64,000 bases of DNA. Origin: Desulforamulus ferrireducens (GTDB lineage Bacteria; Bacillota; Desulfotomaculia; Desulfotomaculales; Desulfotomaculaceae). The stretch's first letter is position 1. The number at the start of each line of letters is the position of its first letter. The position numbers were made by a program, and so were the translations under genes. The notes beneath the pieces were generated by a model. It saw only the letters and a list, made by a program, of their open reading frames with translations. It was not told the origin of the DNA and made no database searches. The stretch is taken from NCBI RefSeq assembly GCF_002005145.1, contig NZ_CP019698.1:2666001-2730000 (forward strand), read 5' to 3'. Positions 32,600-41,799 of the stretch are shown here, one piece after another.

Positions 32600-34445
32600 T
32601 ATCAGCACCTCCCAGGATTGTCGGTTTAATCTCTAAAGTTGGGCACAGACCACAGCCGGTGCACTTGCCGGTACGGCAATCCACGGTAGGACTGCTGGCC
32701 ATGGCCTTTTTATGCTCCCGCATAAGAAATCTTTTGCTAACCCCGGCATCCAGGTGATCCCAAGGCAAGACTTCTTCGTAGGGAATCTCTCGATAGGCAT
32801 ACCATTTGGGATCAATATTTTCTTGGGCAAAGGCTTCCAGCCAAAGCTCATAGTTAAAAAGTTCCGACCAGCCATCAAACCGGGCGCCCTTAGTCCAGGC
32901 AGTTTCCAAGACAGCACCCAGTCGGCGGTCACCCTTAGCAAAAACGGCTTCCAGGAAGCTGGTATGCGAATCATGATAATTGTAGCTTATGCGCTTATCC
33001 CGCAGTTTTTCCTTGAGATACCTTTGTTTTTCCTGTAATTCCTCCAGGGTATTCTGTGGTTCCCACTGGAAGGCTGTATGTGCCTTGGGCACAAAGGAGG
33101 AGGTGCTAACAGTAACCTTTAAACGTCCTTTGGGTACACCACACTGGTATCCAATCTGGACAACTTTTTTAGCCATATTGGCAATACCGTCCAAATCTTC
33201 GTAGGTCTCGGTGGGTAAGCCAATCATAAAATAAAGTTTTACCGCCGACCAACCGTTTTGGAAAGCAGAAGTAACAGCATCCACCAGATTCTGTTCGGTA
33301 ACGTTTTTGTTGATGACATCACGTAATCGCTGGGTGCCTGCTTCGGGGGCAAAGGTAAGGCCGCTTTTCCGTACCTTCTGCACTTCTTTGGCTAAATCAA
33401 TGGAGAAGGCATCTAAGCGTAAGGAGGGTAAGGAAACGTTGACGCCCCGCTCACCATAGATGTCTAACAAATTTTTTACTAAGGGGGCCACACCGGTATA
33501 ATCAGCGGTGCTTAGGGAAGTTAGAGAAATCTCATCGTGACCGGTATTATTGATCATTTCTTCCACCTGGCGGACCAGGGTTTCGGGTGTTTTTTCCCGT
33601 ACCGGACGATAAAGCACTCCGGCCTGACAAAAACGACAACCCCTGGTACAGCCTCGCAGCACCTCCACCATCACACGGTCATGAACTACACCCATGGTAG
33701 GCACAATGGGTTTGGTGGGAAAATCAACCTGGTCAAAATCCCGCACAATTCTCTTACCAATTTTGGCAGGCACATCTTCATGCAGGGGAGTTACTGCAGC
33801 AATGGTATTGTCTTCGTTGTATTGGACTGTATATAAGGAAGGAACATAGATGCCCGGAATTTTAGCCAGTTGTTTGAGCATGGTCGGGCGGTCTACTCCC
33901 TGATCCCGGAGTTCTCTAAAGGCATCCAGCAATTCATTGATGACTTCTTCCCCCTCACCGATGACAAACAAATCAATAAAGTCGGCGATGGGTTCTGGGT
34001 TAAAGGCACAGGGCCCGCCGGCAATAACCAGCGGCATACTGGCATCCCGGTGGGCTGAGCGCACTGGCAAGCCTGCTAAATCCAGCATATTAAGGATATT
34101 GCTAAAACTCATTTCGTATTGCAAAGTAAAGCCAATAATATCAAAGTCTATCAAGGGGCGCTGGGATTCCAGGCTGAAAAGCAGCATTTTTTCTTTACGC
34201 AACTCTTTTTCCATATCCACCCAGGGAGCAAATACCCTCTCCATCAGGGCATCTTTTCTCTTGTTAACTATATGATAGAGAATTTGTAAACCCAGGTGAG
34301 ACATGCCAACTTCATAAACATCTGGGAAGGCAAAGACCATCTTAACAGACGTTTGTTCCCAGTCTTTTTTTACAGCATTCCATTCGCCTCCCACATAGCG
34401 GGCAGGCTTTTGTACACGAACCAAAATTTTGTCTAGTTTATTCAT
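32574..34445 (-). CDS. B12-binding-like radical SAM protein, TIGR03960 family
   Basis: A 623-residue radical SAM enzyme, start ATG 34445. The N-terminal region (about 1-220) resembles a cobalamin-binding domain. The cluster motif CTRGCRFCQAG (about residues 265-275) supplies three cysteines for the 4Fe-4S cluster. The SAM region continues with FAPEAGTQRLRDVINKN. The C-terminus has CRTGKCTGCGLC, another possible metal or Fe-S site. The family is widespread in Firmicutes next to rng and rplU, but its substrate is unknown. It is translationally coupled to the DUF2344 gene. Confidence 0.92.
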   Translation of the reverse strand: MNKLDKILVRVQKPARYVGGEWNAVKKDWEQTSVKMVFAFPDVYEVGMSHLGLQILYHIVNKRKDALMERVFAPWVDMEKELRKEKMLLFSLESQRPLIDFDIIGFTLQYEMSFSNILNMLDLAGLPVRSAHRDASMPLVIAGGPCAFNPEPIADFIDLFVIGEGEEVINELLDAFRELRDQGVDRPTMLKQLAKIPGIYVPSLYTVQYNEDNTIAAVTPLHEDVPAKIGKRIVRDFDQVDFPTKPIVPTMGVVHDRVMVEVLRGCTRGCRFCQAGVLYRPVREKTPETLVRQVEEMINNTGHDEISLTSLSTADYTGVAPLVKNLLDIYGERGVNVSLPSLRLDAFSIDLAKEVQKVRKSGLTFAPEAGTQRLRDVINKNVTEQNLVDAVTSAFQNGWSAVKLYFMIGLPTETYEDLDGIANMAKKVVQIGYQCGVPKGRLKVTVSTSSFVPKAHTAFQWEPQNTLEELQEKQRYLKEKLRDKRISYNYHDSHTSFLEAVFAKGDRRLGAVLETAWTKGARFDGWSELFNYELWLEAFAQENIDPKWYAYREIPYEEVLPWDHLDAGVSKRFLMREHKKAMASSPTVDCRTGKCTGCGLCPTLEIKPTILGGADIEPIQGEI

Positions 34446-34562
34446 CTAATTGCCTCCATGCATGCCTAAAACAGTCACTATCTATTATTACCAATTTTTC
34501 TGCGGAAAAATATTCCTTTTTTTCTTTTCTACATGATACGGATTAATTCCTCCCCACACAAA

Positions 34563-34591
34563 ACAACGGACCCTAAAATAAGTGGTCCGTG
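34563..34591 (-). terminator. Probable spoIVFB terminator
   Basis: ACGGACC and GGTCCGT arms (34566-34572, 34584-34590) followed on the minus strand by TGTTTTGT, four bases after the spoIVFB stop. Confidence 0.65.
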
Positions 34592-34594
34592 GGT

Positions 34595-35476
34595 TTATTC
34601 CTCCGGCTTTAACACCTTGCCCAGGGGATAATCCATGCCGTAAGCAAAAAGTGCATCCAACACCTGGGCTTCGCTAAGCTGCCCTAAATATTGCAGCTCC
34701 CGATTTAAAACCATAATAGAGTGAAATCTCTGTGGTACAAACAGATTGACAACCTCTTTTAAAGGTACATCCTCCATAGCTACCAATTGTTCTGCGGGTA
34801 AAACCCCGGCTCCTGAAAGCTCCTGTTTTTTTCTTGTTAACTGCTGAATAAAGAGAAAGGGTGCCATATTTTTTTCTTTGGTGGCCGCATAAAGGACAAA
34901 AAGGGCTATAATCACCACATCCAGGCCAACCATTCTGTTTATGACACCAATCACCCCCAGCCCCGCCACCACAATGGCCACAACCTGTCCAATGACAGCG
35001 GCTGTTACAGTTGCCCGGGACACTCCTACCTGTGGTGATAAAAGTGAGCGGAGGATTCTGCCCCCGTCTAAAGGCAAGGCAGGCAGCAGGTTAAAAAAGG
35101 CCAACATTAAATTGATTTGCAGAAAGAATGGCCCATACTCCTCGGACCAGATACCATGGTTTCTCAATCCCATGGCTACGGCAATAAGCAGCAGGTTAGA
35201 GAGTGGTCCTGCCAGGGCAATGGCAATTTCTTTACCTGGTTCCGCAATCATTTCGCTACCCAGCCGGGCAACGCCCCCAAAGGGCAATATTTCCACATCA
35301 ATTACTCGCACGCCATAATACTTGGCTGCCAAAGTATGGGCTAACTCATGAAAGAGGACCAGCCCAAAGATGAGCAGGCCCTTGGCTAAAACACCGGCCA
35401 CAAAGTAAAGACCCATCAGACCCAGAAATAAGAGATTTATGTGTATATCGATACCCCAGAAACGTCCTGCTTTCAT
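34595..35476 (-). CDS. spoIVFB: Stage IV sporulation intramembrane metalloprotease SpoIVFB
   Basis: A 293-residue site-2-protease-family (M50) enzyme that cleaves pro-sigma-K in the mother cell of spore formers. Zinc motif HELAH is at 43-47 in a membrane segment, and the second ligand lies in NLLPALPLDGGR (about 128-139). Five to six hydrophobic segments are followed by a C-terminal region resembling a CBS domain. The start is ATG 35476, two bases past the spoIVFA stop, so the two genes are coupled. Confidence 0.94.
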   Translation of the reverse strand: MKAGRFWGIDIHINLLFLGLMGLYFVAGVLAKGLLIFGLVLFHELAHTLAAKYYGVRVIDVEILPFGGVARLGSEMIAEPGKEIAIALAGPLSNLLLIAVAMGLRNHGIWSEEYGPFFLQINLMLAFFNLLPALPLDGGRILRSLLSPQVGVSRATVTAAVIGQVVAIVVAGLGVIGVINRMVGLDVVIIALFVLYAATKEKNMAPFLFIQQLTRKKQELSGAGVLPAEQLVAMEDVPLKEVVNLFVPQRFHSIMVLNRELQYLGQLSEAQVLDALFAYGMDYPLGKVLKPEE

Positions 35477-35478
35477 GG

Positions 35479-36381
35479 TTATTCTTTCTCTTGGTCTTGG
35501 ATTTTATCTTTAGTGATTACCTCGGCTTTTTGGTCCTTGCTATCCCCTGCGGGGGTGGTGGTCTCTACTTCTTTGGCGGGGTCTGTTTCCACTGAATTGA
35601 GATTAATTTTTTTCAGTGGATCAATTAATTTATCATTCTCCCGCACCTCAAAGTGCAGTACTGGGTCACCTATATCTTGTTCAGCTACTTTCCCGATAAC
35701 TTCCCCTGCTTGTATTTGATGCCCTTCCATAACAGAGATATCTGTTAGCCCGGCATAGAGGGCATATTCTCCCTGGCGGTGCTCCACAAGGACGAATTCT
35801 CCATAGGTACGATCATGCCCTATGCGAGTTACCTTACCTGGTTGTACTGCCTTCACCTCTGCGCCTGCGGCTGCACTAATATCAATTCCGGGGTTAAAGC
35901 GTTCGAGATTATCTATGGGGCTTTTAGACCAGCCAAACTCCTGCACCACTTTACCGGAAACAGGAATAGCCCAGGAATCCCCCGGTGTTGTCATGGCAGG
36001 CAGTGTGGGGTTTGATAAGTCATTAAACATAGACCAGTCCATATTAATAGTTTGCAAGCCGATCTGCACTACCTTATCCAGGGCAGGAGTGACATCCCAT
36101 TCGGTAGTTAAAGCTACCTTGAGCCCTTCCCTGGCTTGTTGACTCCAGGGGTGCGTCGACTCCTTTAGCACCAGGAGTACAGCTAATATGCCCAGTGCCG
36201 CCACAATGCGGTAAAAGGTTTTTAAGCCTTTACTCCTTGACTTGCCCCTTTTCCAGTAATTGTCCGAGTAGTACCTGCTCGTCCAATCATCTTTGCTGCC
36301 AAAGTTACTGCCATAATAATTACTTAAAGAATCCTTTCTTTTTTTCCTAAAACGATCAAAGGAAAATCTACCTATCTTCAC
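35479..36381 (-). CDS. spoIVFA: SpoIVFA-like M23-domain protein (degenerate zinc site)
   Basis: About 300 residues. The start is GTG 36381 with GGGAGG upstream; the frame also opens at TTG 36396. The protein has a cytoplasmic basic N-terminus (about 1-65), one membrane segment (about 68-85) and a C-terminal LytM/M23 fold (about 150-265). The zinc ligands are altered: the usual HxxxD appears as FNPGID (His replaced by Asn) and the HxH as VLH. The fold is therefore probably non-enzymatic, as in SpoIVFA, which holds and regulates SpoIVFB. The C-terminal tail is acidic and Lys/Glu-rich. Confidence 0.88.
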   Translation of the reverse strand: MKIGRFSFDRFRKKRKDSLSNYYGSNFGSKDDWTSRYYSDNYWKRGKSRSKGLKTFYRIVAALGILAVLLVLKESTHPWSQQAREGLKVALTTEWDVTPALDKVVQIGLQTINMDWSMFNDLSNPTLPAMTTPGDSWAIPVSGKVVQEFGWSKSPIDNLERFNPGIDISAAAGAEVKAVQPGKVTRIGHDRTYGEFVLVEHRQGEYALYAGLTDISVMEGHQIQAGEVIGKVAEQDIGDPVLHFEVRENDKLIDPLKKINLNSVETDPAKEVETTTPAGDSKDQKAEVITKDKIQDQEKE

Positions 36382-36698
36382 CTTAATCCCTCCCAAGGGT
36401 ATTCTTTACGTTCCCTATGACTAGTAAAGTATATTGGGGAGGGAGGGGGAATATGACAAGCCCTGTGGGGATGTAGGCAAAATTTCCTTGGAGATGGTGC
36501 TAGTTTGCTAGATTGTGGCCGTCGGCGAAAAGTTTTTAACCTTTTGCCTTTAGAAACAGAAATGGGGCAGGTTTATCCCCCCCATTTTTCAAGTACATAA
36601 GCCATACACCATTAGCCGATGTCCGATGGCTGAAGGCCGAAAGCCAAAACATTTCTCGACTATAACCTAAAATATGTTTAATGTCTAACAGCCCGGGC
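36382..36698. repeat. rodA-spoIVFA intergenic: terminator hairpin and family B repeat
   Basis: AAATGGGG and CCCCATTT (36560-36567, 36580-36587) form a hairpin that may end the rodA transcript. AGCCGATG...CGATGGCTGAAGGCC (36615-36650) is a copy of the family B palindromic repeat. The rest shows nothing recognisable and no gene. A promoter for spoIVFA, expected to be mother-cell specific, was not identified with confidence. Confidence 0.55.
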
Positions 36699-37943
36699 CT
36701 AAAACAATATCTTTTGCCTTCTCATATACACATTCAGCAATATCCCCATGGCTATCATATTGCTCATCATGCTGCTTCCACCGTAGCTAAAGAGGGGCAG
36801 TGGGATGCCTGTAACGGGCATAATACCGGAGACCATACCTACGTTGGTAAGAATATGAAAGGTAAGCATAGTTACCACACCAGTGGCTAGCAAAGTGCCA
36901 TTTAAGTCTTTGGCTTCAGCGGCAATGCGGATACCCCTGTAAATCAGAATAAAAAAGAGAATTAACAGAGCTGTTACGCCAATAAAGCCCATTTCCTCTC
37001 CCACCACGGAAAAAATAAAATCCGTATGTTGCTCTGGCAGGAAATTAAGCTGATTTTGGCTGCCGTTATAAATTCCCTTTCCTTCTAAGCCACCGGAACC
37101 AATGGCTATCTGGGACTGCACCACGTGATAACCAGCCCCTAGAATGTTCTCTTTGCTCCAGGGATCTAAAAATACCAACAGGCGGTCCAACTGATATTCT
37201 TTGAGGGGAATCCATAAACCAAATTTCACATGCACCCACACCCAGCCAATGGCAGTGGTCAGGCCTCCTACGAACAACCCTACCACCAGTTTGGGATTTG
37301 CTCCTGCCACATATAACATACCAAACATAATGGCAATAAACACCAAGGAGGTTCCCAGATCAGGCTGTTTTAAAATAAGCAACATGGGCACACCCACATG
37401 CAAAAAACAAGGTATTAAATCCTTTAGGGTATTCAGTTTTCCCTCTCTGCGAGCTAAGAAATCAGCAAAGGTAATAATGATGGCAATCTTGGCAAACTCC
37501 GAAGGCTGTAGGGAAAAAAACCCTAGATTAATCCACCGGGTGGCTCCCTTTGCATTGTGCCCTAAGGGAGACAGTACCAATAGCAAGAGCAAAAGATTAA
37601 TGACATAGATGGCTTTGCGATGTCTACGGAAATCTTCATAGGGTATGGAAAGGATAAAGGCTACAATGCCTAAGCTTAGACATATCCAAAGGATTTGCTT
37701 TTGCACTGTATCACTAAAAAACATTTTACTGTACTTTATTATAGAAATCCCGAGGGGCTCCGTAGTGCTTTCGCCATTAAGGCCAGGTGTGTCCTTATTC
37801 CATATTTCTTGCTGTTGTTTATAATCCATTGGACTACTTACTAGGGTAGCACTGCTGATGGTTACTAAACTAAAACAAAGGATTAAAACTATGGCAATTA
37901 CCAATGTATAATCAAGGTTTTTAATAAACCGCCTATCCACCAT
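36699..37943 (-). CDS. rodA: Rod-shape-determining SEDS protein RodA (FtsW/RodA/SpoVE family)
   Basis: SEDS-family peptidoglycan glycosyltransferase of about 414 residues, start ATG 37943 behind AGGAGGTG. It has about ten transmembrane segments. The family signature with LQPSEFAKIAIIITFADFLA lies near residues 145-165, and the C-terminal VTGIPLPLFSYGGSSM near 375-390. It works with PBP2 (mrdA, upstream) in lateral wall elongation. It lies after minE, separated by a terminator at 38057. Confidence 0.95.
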   Translation of the reverse strand: MVDRRFIKNLDYTLVIAIVLILCFSLVTISSATLVSSPMDYKQQQEIWNKDTPGLNGESTTEPLGISIIKYSKMFFSDTVQKQILWICLSLGIVAFILSIPYEDFRRHRKAIYVINLLLLLLVLSPLGHNAKGATRWINLGFFSLQPSEFAKIAIIITFADFLARREGKLNTLKDLIPCFLHVGVPMLLILKQPDLGTSLVFIAIMFGMLYVAGANPKLVVGLFVGGLTTAIGWVWVHVKFGLWIPLKEYQLDRLLVFLDPWSKENILGAGYHVVQSQIAIGSGGLEGKGIYNGSQNQLNFLPEQHTDFIFSVVGEEMGFIGVTALLILFFILIYRGIRIAAEAKDLNGTLLATGVVTMLTFHILTNVGMVSGIMPVTGIPLPLFSYGGSSMMSNMIAMGILLNVYMRRQKILF

Positions 37944-38056
37944 AGCACCTCCTCTGGCTGCCATTGTGTAGTGCTTCTTAACCTTTTGATTATATACTAA
38001 ATGTTAGGGATGGTACAAGGGGGGGATGGTTGACGGTTAGATATCCCACAAACAAA

Positions 38057-38081
38057 AGAAGAGACGCCATACGCCTCTTCT
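38057..38081 (-). terminator. Terminator after minE
   Basis: AGAAGAG and CTCTTCT arms around GGCGTATGGCGT-type loop, followed on the minus strand by TTTTGTTTG. Confidence 0.72.
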
Positions 38082-38105
38082 GTTACTGCAATCTCACTAG
38101 GCAGC

Positions 38106-38372
38106 TTAATGCGCCCGCTTCATTTTTTTAACGGGAATGTTGGCAACTAACGCCACCTGGTTGTCATTACTGTCCAGGGATACTTCCAGTGCCTTTTCAT
38201 CAATCTCCATGTAGTTGGAAATAACCTTGATGAGATCATTTTTTAGGGAGGTCAGTAGATCAGGTGAAACATTGGCCCGGTCGTGTACCAAAACCAGTCT
38301 CAATCTCTCTTTTGCCACGTTTTTACTACTGCTCGTCTCACGACCAAAAATCCTGTTTAGGAAATCTAACAC
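38106..38372 (-). CDS. minE: Cell division topological specificity factor MinE
   Basis: An 88-residue protein, start GTG 38372 behind AAAGGGGG. It has the membrane-targeting N-terminus MLDFLNRIFGR, the MinD-contact region KERLRLVLVHDRANVSPDLL (residues 21-40), and the C-terminal topological domain. MinE drives MinD off the membrane and creates pole-to-pole oscillation. The set minC-minD-minE is intact in order. Confidence 0.95.
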   Translation of the reverse strand: MLDFLNRIFGRETSSSKNVAKERLRLVLVHDRANVSPDLLTSLKNDLIKVISNYMEIDEKALEVSLDSNDNQVALVANIPVKKMKRAH

Positions 38373-38387
38373 TCCGGTACCCCCTTT

Positions 38388-39182
38388 CTACTTAAGTCCA
38401 ATCATTTTCCTTAAGGCGCTAAAGAATCCACCGGACTCTTCCAAGTTCATTAAAGGCACGTTTTCGCCCATAATACGGCGGGTGATATTACGATAAGCCT
38501 GTCCACTGAGAGACTTATCATCTCTCACAACAGTTTCACCCTTGTTGGTGGTAACCACAACCTGTTCGTCTTCAGGAACCACACCCAACAGATCAATGGC
38601 TAAAATTTCGTTCATATCATCTATACTCATCATATCGCCACGGTTTACCATTTTAGGACGGTAGCGGTTAATAATGAGTTTGGGATCCCTTAAATCCGCT
38701 GCTTCCAAAAGACCAATAATCCTGTCGGCATCACGCACCGCAGATACCTCCGGGGTGGTTACGACAATGGCTTTGTCAGCACCGGCAATGGCATTTTTAA
38801 ACCCTTGCTCGATGCCCGCAGGGCAGTCGATAATTACATAATCAAATTCCTTGCGCAGTTCCTCACAGAGCTCTTTCATTTGCTCTGGATTGACCGCGGT
38901 TTTGTCCTTTGTTTGGGCGGCCGGTAATAAATGCAAGCCCTCAAACCTTTTATCCTTGATCAAAGCCTGGCGCAAGCGGCAGACCCCGCTGGTAACATCT
39001 ACGATATCATAGACTATTCTATTTTCTAATCCTAACACCACATCCAAGTTGCGCAGCCCGATGTCGGCATCCACTAAACACACCTTTTTGTTGGAAGCTG
39101 CCAGCCCAGTCCCCAGGTTGGCTGTGGTAGTGGTTTTGCCAACTCCCCCTTTACCGGAAGTGACTACGATGACTTCACCCAT
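38388..39182 (-). CDS. minD: Septum site-determining ATPase MinD
   Basis: A 264-residue ParA/MinD ATPase. The deviant Walker A is GKGGVGKT (residues 10-17), the switch regions DADIGLRNLD and DCPAGIEQGF are clear, and a C-terminal amphipathic helix (GFFSALRKMIGLK) anchors it to the membrane. The start is ATG 39182 behind TAAGGAGG; the frame opens 13 codons upstream without support. It recruits MinC and is regulated by MinE. Confidence 0.97.
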   Translation of the reverse strand: MGEVIVVTSGKGGVGKTTTTANLGTGLAASNKKVCLVDADIGLRNLDVVLGLENRIVYDIVDVTSGVCRLRQALIKDKRFEGLHLLPAAQTKDKTAVNPEQMKELCEELRKEFDYVIIDCPAGIEQGFKNAIAGADKAIVVTTPEVSAVRDADRIIGLLEAADLRDPKLIINRYRPKMVNRGDMMSIDDMNEILAIDLLGVVPEDEQVVVTTNKGETVVRDDKSLSGQAYRNITRRIMGENVPLMNLEESGGFFSALRKMIGLK

Positions 39183-39228
39183 ATAATAAGTCCTCCTTAC
39201 AATGCCAATCGTTTTAAGCAATTAGTTC

Positions 39229-39639
39229 CTATTTAAAATTAGAATTAAAGGTTTCTATGGTTACTACGCCATTCTTAATTCGGGCCAATTCCGGGTAATC
39301 CGGGTCAGAGGTTTCTTCTTCAGGAGGCCTTGTAATGTGGTTGGCAATTCTTAACTGGGTAGGTCTCAGCCGAAAGGCCAAGATAACTGCATTGGTGTCT
39401 CCCCTTGCTCCAGCATGGACAACTCCCCGTAGAGCCCCCATAACAACAACATTACCGGCAGCTACCACTTCGGCACCCGGGTTAACATCTCCCAGCACCA
39501 CTACGTTGCCGTCATGGGATACACTTTGTCCAGAGCGTAAGGTTCTTTGTACCAAAACAGTATTATCATCCACCAGATCTTCTAGTTCCACAGGCAAGTT
39601 GTTTAAGGCACTACTTTGAGTGGATATTCCATTGGTCAA
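39229..39639 (-). CDS. minC: MinC lacking the N-terminal FtsZ-inhibitory domain
   Basis: A 136-residue protein that matches only the C-terminal beta-helix domain of MinC, which dimerises and binds MinD: VLVQRTLRSGQSVSHDGNVV near residue 28 and LGDVNPGAEVVAAGNVVVMG near 49. Ordinary MinC proteins have about 210-230 residues with a further N-terminal domain of about 100 that inhibits FtsZ assembly. Start TTG 39639 has GGGAGG upstream, and an in-frame TAG lies two codons before it, so no longer form is encoded. How this protein would act on FtsZ is unclear. Confidence 0.88.
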   Translation of the reverse strand: MTNGISTQSSALNNLPVELEDLVDDNTVLVQRTLRSGQSVSHDGNVVVLGDVNPGAEVVAAGNVVVMGALRGVVHAGARGDTNAVILAFRLRPTQLRIANHITRPPEEETSDPDYPELARIKNGVVTIETFNSNFK

Positions 39640-39711
39640 GTTTAACTACCTCCCGTTACCCTCTACATTAAGTTCTACAGAGGAGTACCAATTCCTTCTA
39701 AAGATGGATAA

Positions 39712-39732
39712 AAAAAAGAGGCCATATGCCTC
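39712..39732 (-). terminator. Terminator between mrdA and minC
   Basis: GAGGC and GCCTC arms (39718-39732) with an ATATG loop, followed on the minus strand by TTTTTTT. It separates the min genes from mrdA. Confidence 0.8.
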
Positions 39733-39763
39733 GATAATATGAGCTAATTTGACATTTTGCCTC

Positions 39764-41752
39764 TTAATCTGTGCTATAGACAATATTTTGTTTAGGAGCA
39801 ACATCCAATTTAAAATAAGCGGCAAAGATATCCCTGGCTACTGGTGCTGCAGCTGTACCGCCATGTCCACCATAATCAATAACTGTAGCCACGGCTATTT
39901 CTGGATTATTATAGGGAGCGTAGCCCACAAAAAGGGCATGGTCATCCCGCTTATCCACCTGGGCAGTCCCGGTTTTAGCAGCAACTTCCACGGGAAAGTC
40001 TCTAAACACGCCCGCAGCAGTTCCAGAGGTGACAACCCGCCGCATACCCTCCTGGAGGATTTTGAAAACCTCCGGTTTAATTGGTGCTTCACTTAACTTT
40101 TCAGGTTTAAATTCTTTCAGGACTTTACCATCGCTGGACACAACCTTTTCCACCAGGTAAGGCTTCCATCTTACCCCATTGTTGGCCAGCATGGCAGCAT
40201 AGTTAGCCAACTGTAACGGGGTGTAAGAGTTATAGCCCTGTCCAATGGACATGTTTAATGTATCATAAACCTGCCAGTAAAAATCCCAGGTATACTCATT
40301 GTACTCATCTTTAAGTTTTTTTAGTTCCTTTTGCTTGGCCTTTTCCAGTTTTTCTCTTTCCTCTTCACTTGCCGCATTGGCTATCAGGGGCTTATATTTA
40401 TCTTCCACTGCCTTATACCGCGGCTCGAAAATTGCATCATTGATGGCTTTGTTTCTCTTATATTTGTACTCCGGCGTAGGGACATTACCCCGGGATTCAC
40501 CGGGAATTTCAATGCCGGTTAATTCACCAAAGCCAAACATTTTAGCATATTTACCAATTAATTCCACACCCAAATAGCGGTGCCCCAAGGTAATAAAGAA
40601 ATTATTACATGAAACCTCAAGAGCTTTTATTATATCCACCCGTCCGTGTCCAACCTTGTTGGAGTCTGTGATTACCATATTACCATAAACATAACTGGGG
40701 GTATCGGCTATGGTAAAGCTAGGGTCTATTTTACCTGTATCCAGTGCTGCTGCCCCCACAACCATTTTAAAGGTTGAACCAGGTGGGTACACCTGGATAG
40801 CTCTGTTGGGCAAAGCACCACTTTTTTGTAGATCTTCCCACTGTTTTTGGCTTAAGCCTTTGATCCAGATGGAAGGTTCGTAGGTAGGATAACTGGCCAT
40901 GGCCCTGATGGCACCGGTTCGTACATCAATGGCTATGGTGGCACCACCTTTGGCTTCGTGACCAATTTTTCGCATAGCCAAAACTTGTCTCTCCAATGCT
41001 GCCTCCGCAGCCTTTTGAACTTCGACATCAATGGTTAAATGCAAATTACTCCCAGGCACTGGTTCCTTAACACCCAAATCTCGAATGGGCCTGGCCTGGG
41101 CATCCACTTCCACCTGCCGTGCACCATCCTGACCCCTTAAATAGGCTTCAAAGGAGTTCTCTAAACCTTCTTGGCCGTACATATCTCCCAGCTTGTATGT
41201 ATTATTTTCCTTTTTCTGCTGTTCTTCCAATTGATGCTTTTTAATCTCCTGTACATAACCAAGGACATGGGACAACATAGAACCATAGGGGTAATTCCGC
41301 ACAGGAGCCACATCAATAACCACACCAGGCAGTTCTGGACGCCGCTCTTCCAGAGCTATAATTGTTTCCAGGGGCACATCGGTGGCCAAGCGCACCGGCT
41401 GATACAGCCTTAACTTTTGTTCTTCCAGCCTTTTTATAATTTCCTGAGGGTCCATGCCTAGGATCTCTGCCACTTTTTTAACTACGGTGTCTGTATCCTT
41501 AAGGCCCAAATACACCAGGGATACAGTGTAAACCGGCTTATTACCCACTATTTTCACACCGTTACGATCAAATATTTCACCCCTGGGCGCCATAATAGGA
41601 TTCAAGCGCATATGGTTTTGTTTGGCCAAAGTCTCAAACTTTTCAGTGTTAAAAAGCTGCATATAGGCTAAACGACCAATAAGGACTATAAAGATAAGAG
41701 ATACCAACAAGAGGAGCACACGGGTCTTTTTCTCTATAACTTTCCTTTCCAA
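39764..41752 (-). CDS. mrdA: Penicillin-binding protein 2 (elongasome transpeptidase)
   Basis: Class B PBP of 662 residues that cross-links lateral-wall peptidoglycan with RodA. It has an N-terminal membrane anchor (about 10-32), a pedestal domain with APRGEIFDRNG (about 55-65), and a transpeptidase domain with the active-site serine in PPGSTFKM (about 324-331), SCN (about 379) and KTGTAQ (about 589). Residues about 430-495 form a charged, Lys/Glu-rich helical insert between SxN and KTG that is longer than in ordinary PBP2. The start is TTG 41752 behind AGGAGG. It follows mreBCD, so it belongs to the elongasome unit. Confidence 0.95.
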   Translation of the reverse strand: MERKVIEKKTRVLLLLVSLIFIVLIGRLAYMQLFNTEKFETLAKQNHMRLNPIMAPRGEIFDRNGVKIVGNKPVYTVSLVYLGLKDTDTVVKKVAEILGMDPQEIIKRLEEQKLRLYQPVRLATDVPLETIIALEERRPELPGVVIDVAPVRNYPYGSMLSHVLGYVQEIKKHQLEEQQKKENNTYKLGDMYGQEGLENSFEAYLRGQDGARQVEVDAQARPIRDLGVKEPVPGSNLHLTIDVEVQKAAEAALERQVLAMRKIGHEAKGGATIAIDVRTGAIRAMASYPTYEPSIWIKGLSQKQWEDLQKSGALPNRAIQVYPPGSTFKMVVGAAALDTGKIDPSFTIADTPSYVYGNMVITDSNKVGHGRVDIIKALEVSCNNFFITLGHRYLGVELIGKYAKMFGFGELTGIEIPGESRGNVPTPEYKYKRNKAINDAIFEPRYKAVEDKYKPLIANAASEEEREKLEKAKQKELKKLKDEYNEYTWDFYWQVYDTLNMSIGQGYNSYTPLQLANYAAMLANNGVRWKPYLVEKVVSSDGKVLKEFKPEKLSEAPIKPEVFKILQEGMRRVVTSGTAAGVFRDFPVEVAAKTGTAQVDKRDDHALFVGYAPYNNPEIAVATVIDYGGHGGTAAAPVARDIFAAYFKLDVAPKQNIVYSTD

Positions 41753-41799
41753 GTTTAACTCCTCCTATTCTCAGCAACCTAAATCGAATAAGCCAATAA

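Noticed and set aside
36382-36698. Sigma-E-type promoter ahead of spoIVFA
   Set aside because: No convincing minus-35 / minus-10 pair for a sporulation sigma factor could be placed.
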